Assembly: GCF_001598415.1 (NCBI RefSeq)
Contig: NZ_BCYX01000029.1
Span: 1-48,767, forward strand
DNA: 48,767 nt
Direction: 5' to 3'
Origin: Sphingomonas mali NBRC 15500
GTDB lineage: Bacteria > Pseudomonadota > Alphaproteobacteria > Sphingomonadales > Sphingomonadaceae
In this document: positions 8,145 to 14,961 of the stretch, one piece after another
Layout: every line of letters starts with the position of its first letter
Numbering within the stretch: position 1 is the first letter of the stretch
Program-made: the position numbers and the translations under genes
Notes under the pieces: generated by a model
Told to the model about the DNA's origin: nothing
Seen by the model: only the letters and a program-made list of their open reading frames with translations
Database searches by the model: none

Positions 8145-8816
8145 TCAGCGGACGCGCGGACCGCCGAACGGCAGCGGCGGCGGCGGGCGACGGTCGCGGC
8201 GCGGCAGCTGCGCCTGATAGGCGTGGCCGCAATGCGCGACGCAATAGGGGAATCCCGGGTTCACCTTGTCGCCGCAGAAATGGAAATCGGGCTCGCCGGG
8301 ATGGCCCAGCGGCCATTTGCAGATCTTGTCGTTGAGATCGAGCAGGCTGGTCTTGCCGGCAATCTCGGGCGACGGCTTGGCGGGAACCAGCCGGCGCGGC
8401 GGTGCTGGCGCGATCGGCGGCTGCTGCTCGCCTGGCGCTTGGCGCACGAAGCCGCCGGGACCGACCGAGCGCAGGATCGGCTGGGGCGGGGCGTCGGGAG
8501 CGGGGGTGGCAGGCGTAGCGGGTATCGCTGCCGCGGCGGGCGGTGCCGCCGGGACCGGAGCAGGGGCTGGCGCGGGGCGTGGTGCCTCGGCAACCGGCGG
8601 CGCGGCCTTCTTGACCGGCGCCGGGGCAGGGGTGGGCGACGCGCTGTCGTCATTGGGCTTCACGGGCGACGGGCGCGATTGCAGGCCCAGGCGATGCGCC
8701 TTGCCGATCACCGCGTTGCGGCTGACATCGCCCAGCGCCTCGGCGATCTGGCTCGCCGTCATGCCCTTTTCCCACATCGTCCTCAGCGTATCGATGCGGT
8801 CGTCGGTCCAGCTCAT
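8145..8816 (-). CDS. gcrA: Cell-cycle transcription factor GcrA
   Basis: GcrA is the alphaproteobacterial sigma70-interacting cell-cycle activator that works at promoters carrying CcrM-methylated GANTC sites. The 223-residue protein has the diagnostic N-terminal DNA-binding domain (MSWTDDRIDTLRTMWEKG, then SASQIA-like TASQIAEALG and SRNAVIGKAHRLGL). A long Ala/Pro linker (about 55-150) follows, with repeated PAPAPAP. The C-terminal RNA-polymerase-binding segment is CKWPLGHPGEPDFHFCG, followed by YCVAHCGHAY. The linker is longer than in Caulobacter GcrA (about 170 residues in total). I see no GANTC in the 67 nt between its start and the divergent permease gene. Confidence 0.95.
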   Translation of the reverse strand: MSWTDDRIDTLRTMWEKGMTASQIAEALGDVSRNAVIGKAHRLGLQSRPSPVKPNDDSASPTPAPAPVKKAAPPVAEAPRPAPAPAPVPAAPPAAAAIPATPATPAPDAPPQPILRSVGPGGFVRQAPGEQQPPIAPAPPRRLVPAKPSPEIAGKTSLLDLNDKICKWPLGHPGEPDFHFCGDKVNPGFPYCVAHCGHAYQAQLPRRDRRPPPPLPFGGPRVR

Positions 8817-8883
8817 TCACATTCCTTCCAAAACGTCACCAGACGGTTGCGGGGCATCGCGTCAGCGCCTACCTGCGTGGCCG

Positions 8884-9732
8884 ATGGACGCGCCCACCAC
8901 TTCCGGTGAGAAAATCACTGTTATGGCACCCCCCGGCGTTCCGGTGATCCGGAGCGTGAACTGGGGTGGCCTGAGAACCCTCTATGTGAAGGAGGTGCGC
9001 CGTTTCTTCAAGGTGCACCTGCAGACGATCTGGGCGCCGGCCGCCACGACCTTGCTATTTCTGGTCGTTTTTACAGTCGCGACGGGCGCCAAACGTCCGG
9101 TTCAGGTCGGCGGCGTCGACATTCCGTTCGGCGATTTCATCGCGCCGGGGCTGATCATCAGCCAGGGAATGATGGGTCCGGCCTTCGCCAATGCCAGTTT
9201 CTCGCTGCTGGTCGGCAAGATCCAGGGCACGATCGTCGATTATCTGATGCCGCCCTTGTCGACGATGGAGTTGCTTGCGGCTTTGGTCGGTGGGGCGATG
9301 ACGCGTGCCTTTATCGTCGGCTTCATCGTCTGGGCGGCGATGGCGCTCTACGGCATCGGGGTCTGGCCGCAGCATTTGTGGGCGGTGATCTGGTTCGGTT
9401 TCCTCGGCGCGGCGTTCCTGTCGCTGCTCGGCGTGCTGACCTCGATCTGGGCGGACAAGTTCGACCATGCCGCGGCGGTGACCAACTTCGTCATCGTGCC
9501 ATTGGGACTGTTGTCGGGTACCTTCTATTCGGTCGACCGCCTGGCGCCCGCATTCCGCGCCTTCAGCCACGGCAACCCGTTCTTCTACATCATCTCGGGC
9601 TTCCGCTACGGGTTCCTGGGCACCGCCGACTCGCCGGTGCTCATCGGCAGCGTGGTCGTGTTCGGCCTGGACGTCGTCTTGGCCTTGACCTGCTACTGGC
9701 TGCTCAACAAGGGCTGGAAGATCAAGAGCTGA
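8884..9732 (+). CDS. ABC-2 type transporter permease
   Basis: 282-residue integral membrane permease of the ABC-2 type (YadH/DrrB-like). About six transmembrane helices are visible: 38-57 (TTLLFLVVFTVATG), 73-95, 118-150, 155-182, 187-207 and 245-270. The typical conserved loops FIAPGLIISQGMMGPAFAN and PLGLLSGTFYSVD (a short re-entrant helix) are present. The start at 8884 gives MDAPTTSGEKITV before the next in-frame ATG (8923); neither has a strong ribosome binding site. No ATP-binding subunit is adjacent: upstream lies the divergent gcrA and downstream an exported protein. The ATPase partner must be elsewhere. Substrate unknown; polysaccharide, lipid or drug export are the usual roles. Confidence 0.88.
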   Translation: MDAPTTSGEKITVMAPPGVPVIRSVNWGGLRTLYVKEVRRFFKVHLQTIWAPAATTLLFLVVFTVATGAKRPVQVGGVDIPFGDFIAPGLIISQGMMGPAFANASFSLLVGKIQGTIVDYLMPPLSTMELLAALVGGAMTRAFIVGFIVWAAMALYGIGVWPQHLWAVIWFGFLGAAFLSLLGVLTSIWADKFDHAAAVTNFVIVPLGLLSGTFYSVDRLAPAFRAFSHGNPFFYIISGFRYGFLGTADSPVLIGSVVVFGLDVVLALTCYWLLNKGWKIKS

Positions 9733-9853
9733 CGACCGGCCGACGGCTTGGCGACGCAGTCGACTGAACGGCGGGTGACGGCGGCGTTCAGCCTGCACGC
9801 AACATCGCACCTCTATCGCGCGTTATGATCCCACCCAGTGGAGTTCCGGTAAC

Positions 9854-10594
9854 ATGCGCATTCTGTTGATATCGGCGGCGAGCCTCGCCGCCTTGAGCGC
9901 GGTGCCCGCGACGGCGCAATCCTATAACCGCGATTATTCGGGCAGTTACGGCAACGGCTATGCTCGCACCGCGGTGCCGACGCCGTACCAAATCCGCTCG
10001 ATGATCGATACCGCCGAGCGCCGCGGCGAGATTTCAGACGATCAGGCAAGCAACCTGCGCCAGCAGGCCGACGACCTGGTGCGGCTGGACCGCCGCGCCC
10101 AGCGCGACGACGATGGCGATGTGCGCCGCGATCTCACTCGCCGGACCTTCGCGCTGCTACGCGATCTGCGCGAGGCGCGCGGCGACTCGGGCAATGATTA
10201 CGCTTATCGTGGCCGCTCGACCGACTATCCCCCCACTTATGGATCGACGCCCCAGGGCGGCTATGACAGCGCCCGCCGCGCGCCCGGCGACGATGACGAC
10301 GACCAGCTTTATTCGTCCGCACCGGACGATTCGTATCGCAGCACGCCTCGTACGGACGACTCCTACAATATATCGCCGTCCTACGATCCCCGCCGTGCCG
10401 CGCCGGAGAATGACGATTCCTATCGCGCACCGTCGCGGAACGAGGACGCCGATCGATCGACGCCACCGGTCAGCGATTCGTACAGCGCGACGACGCCACC
10501 TGCCGACGACCAGAGCTATGACGATCCCAATGGGCAGGACGGTGACAATATGCCGCCGTCCGACGACGGCATTTACCGCCCCCGTAACAACTGA
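9854..10594 (+). CDS. Secreted Asp/Ser/Tyr-rich low-complexity protein
   Basis: 246-residue protein with a clear signal peptide (MRILLISAASLAALSAVPATAQS). Residues about 45-108 form a helical, charged region (SMIDTAERRGEISDDQASNL...RRAQRDDDGDVRRDLTRR). The C-terminal 130 residues are disordered, with repeated S-Y-D-P, D-D-S-Y-R and PPxDDxSY units and runs of four to five aspartates. GGAG at 9839-9843 precedes the ATG by about 10 nt. No named domain is recognised. The acidic tail could bind cations, but that is speculation. It lies alone, followed by the structured leader of argD. Confidence 0.8.
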   Translation: MRILLISAASLAALSAVPATAQSYNRDYSGSYGNGYARTAVPTPYQIRSMIDTAERRGEISDDQASNLRQQADDLVRLDRRAQRDDDGDVRRDLTRRTFALLRDLREARGDSGNDYAYRGRSTDYPPTYGSTPQGGYDSARRAPGDDDDDQLYSSAPDDSYRSTPRTDDSYNISPSYDPRRAAPENDDSYRAPSRNEDADRSTPPVSDSYSATTPPADDQSYDDPNGQDGDNMPPSDDGIYRPRNN

Positions 10595-10599
10595 TCGAA

Positions 10600-10730
10600 G
10601 GTGGGTGGCGGCCTAGTCGCCGCCCGCCTTGTCCAAGCACGCCGCAGCGGCTTGCGCCGGCATGGGTAGTCATCTTCCGCCGGATCGCCGGGCAAGGCGA
10701 TCCGGTCGTCATGCGCCTTGGGCATGACTC
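10600..10730 (+). other. Structured region with three hairpins upstream of argD
   Basis: Three successive hairpins follow the stop codon at 10594. GGCGGC (10607-10612) pairs with GCCGCC (10619-10624). CCGGATCGCC (10680-10689) pairs perfectly with GGCGATCCGG (10696-10705) around a 6-nt loop. GTCATGC (10708-10714) pairs with GCATGAC (10722-10728). The first may end the upstream transcript, though no T-run follows. Together with the terminator at 10806-10840 they suggest a non-coding transcript or a long argD leader. No known riboswitch family was recognised. Confidence 0.5.
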
Positions 10731-10767
10731 GCTCAACCTATGTCATGGCCGATTCGGTCCGGCGGTG

Positions 10768-10797
10768 TTGACGCTCCATGGCTGGACCAAGTAAATG
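10768..10797 (+). promoter_or_regulatory. Possible sigma70 promoter before argD
   Basis: TTGACG (10768-10773) and TAAATG (10792-10797) are separated by 18 nt, an acceptable match to alphaproteobacterial housekeeping promoters. A transcript starting near 10803 would run straight into the terminator hairpin at 10806, so if real, this promoter would be read in a regulated way. Inferred from sequence alone. Confidence 0.35.
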
Positions 10798-10805
10798 CCC
10801 GCTCC

Positions 10806-10840
10806 GGGCGGTCCGGATGGGCCGCCCTTTTTGCTTTTTT
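10806..10840 (+). terminator. Strong intrinsic terminator 23 nt upstream of argD
   Basis: GGGCGGTCC (10806-10814) pairs with GGGCCGCCC (10819-10827): 9 bp including one G-U pair, 4-nt loop GGAT, immediately followed by TTTTTGCTTTTTT. This is one of the two best intrinsic terminators in the window. It sits between the upstream structured region and the argD ribosome binding site (AAGGAGG, 10847-10853), so it either ends a small RNA or acts as an attenuator of argD. Confidence 0.8.
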
Positions 10841-10862
10841 GCAATTGAAGGAGGCCATCGCC

Positions 10863-12062
10863 GTGACCATCACTCCGCTCATGCCCGTCTATCCGCGGTG
10901 CGGGGTGCGTCCGGTCCGAGGCGAGGGCTGCTATCTGATCGGCGAGCGTGGTGAGCGCTATCTCGATTTCGCGGCCGGCATCGCGGTCAACGCTCTCGGC
11001 CACGGCCATCCCAAGCTGACCAAGGCGATCGCCGACCAGGCGGCGACCCTGATGCATGTATCGAACCTGTACGGCAGCCCGCAAGGCGAGCACCTGGCGC
11101 AGCGTATCGTCGACATCAGCTTCGCCGACACGGTGTTCTTCACCAATTCTGGAGTCGAGGCGATCGAATGCGCGATCAAGACCGCGCGCCGTTATCACGA
11201 CGTCAACGGCAATCCCGACCGCTACAAGCTGATCACCTTCAAGAATGCGTTCCACGGCCGCTCGCTCGGCGCGATCAGCGCCACCGACCAGCCCAAGATG
11301 CGCGACGGCTTCGAGCCGCTGCTGCCGGGCTTCGATTATGCGAAGTTCAACGACCTGGAAGGCGCGCTCGCGCTGATCGACGACGAGACCGCGGGCTTCC
11401 TGGTTGAGACGGTGCAGGGCGAGGGCGGGATGACCGCCGGCACGCCCGAATTCATCCAGGGCTTGCGCAAGGCGTGCGACGAGCACGGTCTGCTGCTGAT
11501 CCTCGACGAAATTCAGTGCGGCTATGGCCGTACCGGCAAGATGTGGGCGTATGAGCATTACGGCATCACCCCCGACATCATGACCGTGGCCAAGGGCATC
11601 GGCGGCGGCTTCCCGCTCGGCGCCTGTCTCGCTACCGAGGAAGCGGCCAAGGGGATGGTGATCGGTACCCACGGCTCGACTTATGGTGGCAACCCGCTGG
11701 CAATGGCGGCGGGCGAGGCGGTGCTCGACGTGATGCTCGAGCCGGGCTTTCTCGAACACGTCACCGCGATGGGCGACCGGCTGCGCGCGGCGTTCGAGCA
11801 GCTCATTCCGAACCATGACGATCTGTTCGAGGAAATCCGCGGCAAGGGGCTGATGCTCGGCATCAAGATGAAGGAGCCGGCGGTCAGCCGCGATTTCGTC
11901 GCGCATCTGCGCGACAATCACGGCCTGCTGACGGTCGCCGCGGGCGAGAACGTGTTCCGCGTGCTGCCGCCGTTGGTGATCGAGGAAAACCACATCGCCG
12001 AATGCATCGAGCGGCTGAGCGAAGGCGCGCGGACCTATGCCGCCGCCGCCGTGGCAGCGTGA
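10863..12062 (+). CDS. argD: Acetylornithine aminotransferase (ArgD)
   Basis: 399-residue class III PLP aminotransferase converting N-acetylglutamate semialdehyde to acetylornithine in arginine biosynthesis; many ArgD proteins also serve in lysine synthesis. Motifs: YLDFAAGIAVNALGHGHP, NSGVEAIECAIKTARRY, AFHGRSLGA, LILDEIQCGYGRTG, and the PLP lysine in TVAKGIGGGFPLGA (K244), then GSTYGGNPLA and LRDNHGLLT. The GTG start at 10863 has AAGGAGG 9 nt upstream. The frame is open further upstream but crosses the terminator, so an ATG at 10740 is rejected. Followed by a repeat element, then argF and hslO, the conserved alphaproteobacterial order. Confidence 0.95.
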   Translation: MTITPLMPVYPRCGVRPVRGEGCYLIGERGERYLDFAAGIAVNALGHGHPKLTKAIADQAATLMHVSNLYGSPQGEHLAQRIVDISFADTVFFTNSGVEAIECAIKTARRYHDVNGNPDRYKLITFKNAFHGRSLGAISATDQPKMRDGFEPLLPGFDYAKFNDLEGALALIDDETAGFLVETVQGEGGMTAGTPEFIQGLRKACDEHGLLLILDEIQCGYGRTGKMWAYEHYGITPDIMTVAKGIGGGFPLGACLATEEAAKGMVIGTHGSTYGGNPLAMAAGEAVLDVMLEPGFLEHVTAMGDRLRAAFEQLIPNHDDLFEEIRGKGLMLGIKMKEPAVSRDFVAHLRDNHGLLTVAAGENVFRVLPPLVIEENHIAECIERLSEGARTYAAAAVAA

Positions 12063-12256
12063 TAATTTCCCTCTCCCCTTGGGAGAGGGAAGGGGCCCGC
12101 TCGGCGAAGCCGAGCGGGAAGGGTGAGGGCAGCCTCATCTTCTCTGCCCTCACCCTTCCGCCGCTTCGCGGCTCCGTCCCGCATCGGGTAAACAGCGCCC
12201 CGCGCTGTTTAGGTCATGCCGGGGGCATGACCGACCTGATGCGCCCAAAGGGAGAG
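12063..12256 (+). repeat. Dispersed composite palindromic repeat between argD and argF
   Basis: The whole spacer is repeat. It begins TAATTTCCCTCTCCCCTT, identical to the sequence at the window end (48745-48762). TCCCTCTCCC (12068-12077) pairs with GGGAGAGGGA (12081-12090). CCCGCTCGGC (12096-12105) pairs with GCCGAGCGGG (12109-12118). Then come a Pro/Leu-like CCCTCACCCTTCCGCCGCTTCGCGGC section and the palindrome GGTCATGCC-GGG-GGCATGACC (12212-12232). The first 120 nt are homologous to the insert in glyS (43608-43748). The final AAAGGGAGAGGGATC supplies the argF ribosome binding site. Confidence 0.8.
12205..12237 (+). repeat. Palindromic repeat, copy 1 (GGTCATGCC-GGG-GGCATGACC)
   Basis: About 33 nt nearly identical to 14834-14866. 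Both copies contain CGCTGTT-N-AGGTCATGCC followed by GGGGGCATGACCGACC, a perfect 9-bp stem with a 3-nt loop. Two copies within 2.6 kb, both in intergenic DNA, define it as a dispersed repeat sub-unit. Confidence 0.75.
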
Positions 12257-12261
12257 GGATC

Positions 12262-13182
12262 GTGATCCGCCACTTCCTCAACCTGTCCGATGCCGGACCC
12301 GACGGCGTGGCCGCGATGCTGGCCGACGCGCTCGACCGTAAGGCCGCGCGCGCCGGCTGGCCCAAGGGCAAGGTGGATACCGACGCGCCGCTCGCCGGGC
12401 ATGTGCTTGCGATGGTGTTCGAGAAGAACTCGACTCGGACCCGCTTCAGCTTCGACATGGCGATCCGCCAATTGGGCGGCACCAGCATCGTGACGGATGC
12501 CGGCCAGATGCAGCTTGGCCGCGGCGAGACCGTCGCCGACACGGCGCGCATTCTGTCGGGCTATGTCGACGCGATCATGATCCGCACCGACGACCACGCC
12601 AAGGTCGAGGAACTCGCGGCCTATGCCACCGTGCCGGTGATCAACGGTCTGACCGACTATTCGCATCCGTGCCAGATCGTCGCCGACCTGCAGACGGTGA
12701 TCGAGGCGGGCTATGCGCTGCCGGGCCTCAAGGTCGCATGGCTGGGCGACGGCAACAACGTGCTGACGTCGATGATGGAAGCGGCCGGGCTGATGCAGTT
12801 CGATGTGGTAGCCGCCTGTCCCCAAGGTTTCCAGCCGTCCGAAGAGGAAGTCGCGCTGGCGAACGGTCGGGCGAAAGTCGTGGGTACCGCCCGCGAAGCG
12901 GTCGAGGGCGCGGACATCGTCGTCACCGATACCTGGATCTCGATGGGACAGGAGCACGCCGACACCAAGCTCGCGGCGATGATGCCGTTCCAGGTGACCG
13001 GCGAGTTGATGGCGGGCGCGAAGCCGGGCGCCAAATTCCTCCATTGCCTGCCCGCGCATCGCGGCGAGGAAGTGACCGCCGAGGTGCTCGACGGGCCGCA
13101 ATCGTTGATCTGGCCCGAAGCGGAGAACCGGCTGCACGCCCAGAAATCGATCCTGCGCTGGTGCTTCGGGCAGATCGGTTGA
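12262..13182 (+). CDS. argF: Ornithine carbamoyltransferase (ArgF)
   Basis: 306-residue enzyme making citrulline from ornithine and carbamoyl phosphate. The carbamoyl-phosphate motif is STRTR (57-61), with the second phosphate-site residues in HPCQIVADLQT. The ornithine-binding segment is DTWISMGQE, and HCLPAHRGEEV carries the catalytic cysteine. Length matches the family. The GTG at 12262 is preceded by GGGAGAGGGATC, a sequence belonging to the end of the upstream repeat. Co-oriented with argD and hslO. A shorter upstream region cannot contain another promoter without the repeat. Confidence 0.95.
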   Translation: MIRHFLNLSDAGPDGVAAMLADALDRKAARAGWPKGKVDTDAPLAGHVLAMVFEKNSTRTRFSFDMAIRQLGGTSIVTDAGQMQLGRGETVADTARILSGYVDAIMIRTDDHAKVEELAAYATVPVINGLTDYSHPCQIVADLQTVIEAGYALPGLKVAWLGDGNNVLTSMMEAAGLMQFDVVAACPQGFQPSEEEVALANGRAKVVGTAREAVEGADIVVTDTWISMGQEHADTKLAAMMPFQVTGELMAGAKPGAKFLHCLPAHRGEEVTAEVLDGPQSLIWPEAENRLHAQKSILRWCFGQIG

Positions 13183-13203
13183 CCGCGGGCAGCGCGCTTC
13201 CCA

Positions 13204-13292
13204 CATCCGTCATGCCGGCGCACGCCGGCATCTCATGCAATTTGGCGCAGCGCTGACCGCCAGAGACTCCTGCTTTCGCTGGGGTGACGAAG
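13204..13292 (+). repeat. REP-like palindromic repeat between argF and hslO
   Basis: ATGCCGGC (13212-13219) pairs with GCCGGCAT (13224-13231) around GCAC. The adjoining GACTCCTGCTTTCGCTGGGGTGACGAAGG half resembles the usual partner of this very common alphaproteobacterial intergenic repeat. A related palindrome is at 35979-35999. The element fills the 117-nt argF-hslO gap; no promoter is evident. Confidence 0.6.
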
Positions 13293-13299
13293 GATTGTT

Positions 13300-14208
13300 A
13301 TGACCGCAGACGTTACCGAGCTCGACCAGACGATCGGCTTCACCATTCCCGCTCGCCACGCGCGCGGCCGGCTGGTGCGGCTGGGGCCGGTGCTCGACGA
13401 AATTCTGGCGGCGCATGCCTATCCGCCAGCGATCGAACGGTTGCTCGCCGAGGCGCTGACCTTGACCGCGTTGATCGGCTCGACGCTCAAGGATCCATTG
13501 GGGCAGCTCACCATCCAGGCGCAGACCCAGGCTGGCGTGGTGAAATTGCTGGTGTGTGACTATCGCGGCGGCGACTTGCGCGGTTACGTCCAGTTCGATG
13601 GCGATCGCCTGGCCGAGGCGCCTGAAGAGCCAACGCTGTTCGCCTTGTTCGGCGAAGGATATCTGGCGATCACCTTCGATCTGGCGGGAACCGGCGAACG
13701 CTATCAGGGCATCGTCCCGCTCGACGGCGAAACGCTAGCCGAGGCCGCGGAGAGCTATTTTGCGCAGTCGGAGCAAATCCCGACGCTGATCAATTTCGGG
13801 GTGGCGCGCGACCGCGCCGGCCATCACGTCGCCGGCGGGCTGTTGCTGCAACATCTGCCGGAAGGCGAGATCGGACGTGAGCGGCTGCATGTGCGGCACG
13901 ACCATCCCGAGTGGGAACATGTCGCGATCCTCGGGCGGACGATGGGGGCGGACGAACTCACCGATGCCGCGATCCCATTGGAAACCTTGATCTGGCGCCT
14001 GTTCAACGAAGAAGAGGAAGTGCGCGTGCTGGCGCGGTCGGACTTCCGCAAGGGATGCCGCTGCGACGCGGTGTATATTGCCGGCGTGCTCGCCAAATTT
14101 ACGCCCGAGGATCGGCGCGAGATGGCCGACGAGCATGGCATGATCAACGTCGATTGCGCGTTCTGCGCGAAGTCGTTTCCGGTATCGGCGGAGTTAGCCG
14201 CGCCCTAG
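13300..14208 (+). CDS. hslO: Redox-regulated chaperone Hsp33 (HslO)
   Basis: 302-residue cytosolic holdase activated by oxidation. The N-terminal chaperone domain (to about 185) includes LTALIGSTLKDPLGQLTIQAQ, a G-GDLRGYVQ motif, and YQGIVPLDGETLAEAAESYFAQSEQ split across it. The redox switch is a CxC plus CxxC zinc site, Cys253 and Cys255 in GCRCD and Cys286 and Cys289 in CAFC. All four cysteines are present, so the switch should be functional. The clustering argD-argF-hslO is conserved in alphaproteobacteria, without a known functional reason. Confidence 0.95.
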   Translation: MTADVTELDQTIGFTIPARHARGRLVRLGPVLDEILAAHAYPPAIERLLAEALTLTALIGSTLKDPLGQLTIQAQTQAGVVKLLVCDYRGGDLRGYVQFDGDRLAEAPEEPTLFALFGEGYLAITFDLAGTGERYQGIVPLDGETLAEAAESYFAQSEQIPTLINFGVARDRAGHHVAGGLLLQHLPEGEIGRERLHVRHDHPEWEHVAILGRTMGADELTDAAIPLETLIWRLFNEEEEVRVLARSDFRKGCRCDAVYIAGVLAKFTPEDRREMADEHGMINVDCAFCAKSFPVSAELAAP

Positions 14209-14214
14209 CGTCGT

Positions 14215-14231
14215 TTTCAGCTTCGCTGAAA
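14215..14231 (+). terminator. TTTCAGC-TTC-GCTGAAA hairpin after hslO
   Basis: A 7-bp stem with a 3-nt loop, 6 nt after the hslO stop codon and without a clear T-run. The same hairpin unit, with loop changes, recurs at 34848-34866, 35614-35630 and 35648-35666, so it is probably a dispersed repeat unit that may also terminate transcription. Confidence 0.45.
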
Positions 14232-14293
14232 CCGAGTCTAGTGATTGTAACATCGCCCGCCCATTGCCACATTTCGACGGCATAGGAGTGTGT

Positions 14294-14710
14294 ATGGGGA
14301 AGGGCACGATGATCTTGGCTGCGTTTGCGGCCATGGCCGGGCTGGGCGCCGGCGTAGCGGTGGCGGCGGGACCGGCTGCGCTCGACCGGCTAGGCATGGG
14401 TCAATGGCAATTGCACGAGATCGGCAGCGCCGACGCGCCGCGACAGATGTGCGTGCACAATCCCTTGCAGATGGTCCAATTGTTCCATCCCGGCGTTCAA
14501 TGCGCGCGTTTCACCATCGACGATGCGCCCGACCACGCCACGATACATTATACCTGCCAGGGCCGCGGTTATGGACGCACGACGATCACGCTCGAAAATC
14601 CCAATTTGATTCGCCTCGATACGCAAGGGATCGATCCGCTGGGGCAGCCGTTCGACATTGTCTATGAAGGCCGCCGGACGGGCGTGTGCACGTCACCTCC
14701 TGTCCGTTAA
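14294..14710 (+). CDS. Small secreted protein, possibly DUF3617-like
   Basis: 138-residue exported protein with signal peptide MILAAFAAMAGLGAGVAVA and cleavage near AAG. The mature part contains GMGQWQLHEIG, a cysteine in RQMCVHNP, then VQCARFTIDDAP, IHYTCQGRGYGRTTI and a C-terminal GVCTS. The order of W-x-L/E-x, four cysteines and a G-RG-G-T strand resembles sphingomonad DUF3617-type proteins, but I am not certain. The ATG at 14294 is set by AGGAG 5 nt upstream (14284-14288). Function unknown; four cysteines suggest two disulfides in the periplasm. Confidence 0.7.
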   Translation: MGKGTMILAAFAAMAGLGAGVAVAAGPAALDRLGMGQWQLHEIGSADAPRQMCVHNPLQMVQLFHPGVQCARFTIDDAPDHATIHYTCQGRGYGRTTITLENPNLIRLDTQGIDPLGQPFDIVYEGRRTGVCTSPPVR

Positions 14711-14730
14711 GGTCGCGTTTAGGGTCGTTG

Positions 14731-14829
14731 GATTATGGAGGAGATGTGCTCTTCGGGCACGCTTTCCTCCCTGAAAGACGCGTGGAAGCGTCCAGACTGG
14801 GCCGCCGCGAGGCGGCCCTCTTCTTTTGT
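14731..14829 (+). ncRNA. Candidate small RNA with three hairpins and an intrinsic terminator
   Basis: Hairpin 1 is GGAGGA (14737-14742) with TCCTCC (14765-14770), enclosing a second helix GTGC (14746-14749) with GCAC (14757-14760). Hairpin 2 is GACGC (14777-14781) with GCGTC (14788-14792). Hairpin 3 is GGGCCGCC (14799-14806) with GGCGGCCC (14811-14818), a GCGA tetraloop, then TCTTCTTTTG: a textbook terminator. A weak promoter could be TTAAGG (14708) and GATTAT (14731) with 17-nt spacing. It lies 133 nt before queC. No Rfam family is recognised; it could be an independent RNA, a 3' UTR or a leader. Confidence 0.5.
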
Positions 14830-14833
14830 CGCG

Positions 14834-14866
14834 CTGTTCAGGTCATGCCGGGGGCATGACCGACCC
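14834..14866 (+). repeat. Palindromic repeat, copy 2 (GGTCATGCC-GGG-GGCATGACC)
   Basis: Near-identical copy of 12205-12237. GGTCATGCC (14841-14849) pairs with GGCATGACC (14853-14861). It lies between the terminator of the candidate small RNA and queC. The remaining 95 nt up to queC are GC-rich with no obvious promoter or ribosome binding site; the queC start is preceded only by CTAGCTCCCGCCCGATC. Confidence 0.7.
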
Positions 14867-14961
14867 GGTGCACCCGCACGCGGGGGAGGGCTTAGAGTGG
14901 AGAGAGCCGGAAGCATCGCGGCTTGCGAGAGAGGGCTTAACCCCCTAGCTCCCGCCCGATC

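Noticed and set aside
10740..10862. Upstream in-frame ATG for argD giving a 41-residue N-terminal extension
   Set aside because: The extension translates the terminator hairpin and T-runs; AAGGAGG before GTG 10863 and the family start fit far better.
14711..14961. preQ1 riboswitch upstream of queC
   Set aside because: The short C-rich pseudoknot of preQ1-I and the AAGGGAG-type end pairing of preQ1-II were not found; the hairpins present fit a terminator-containing RNA instead.
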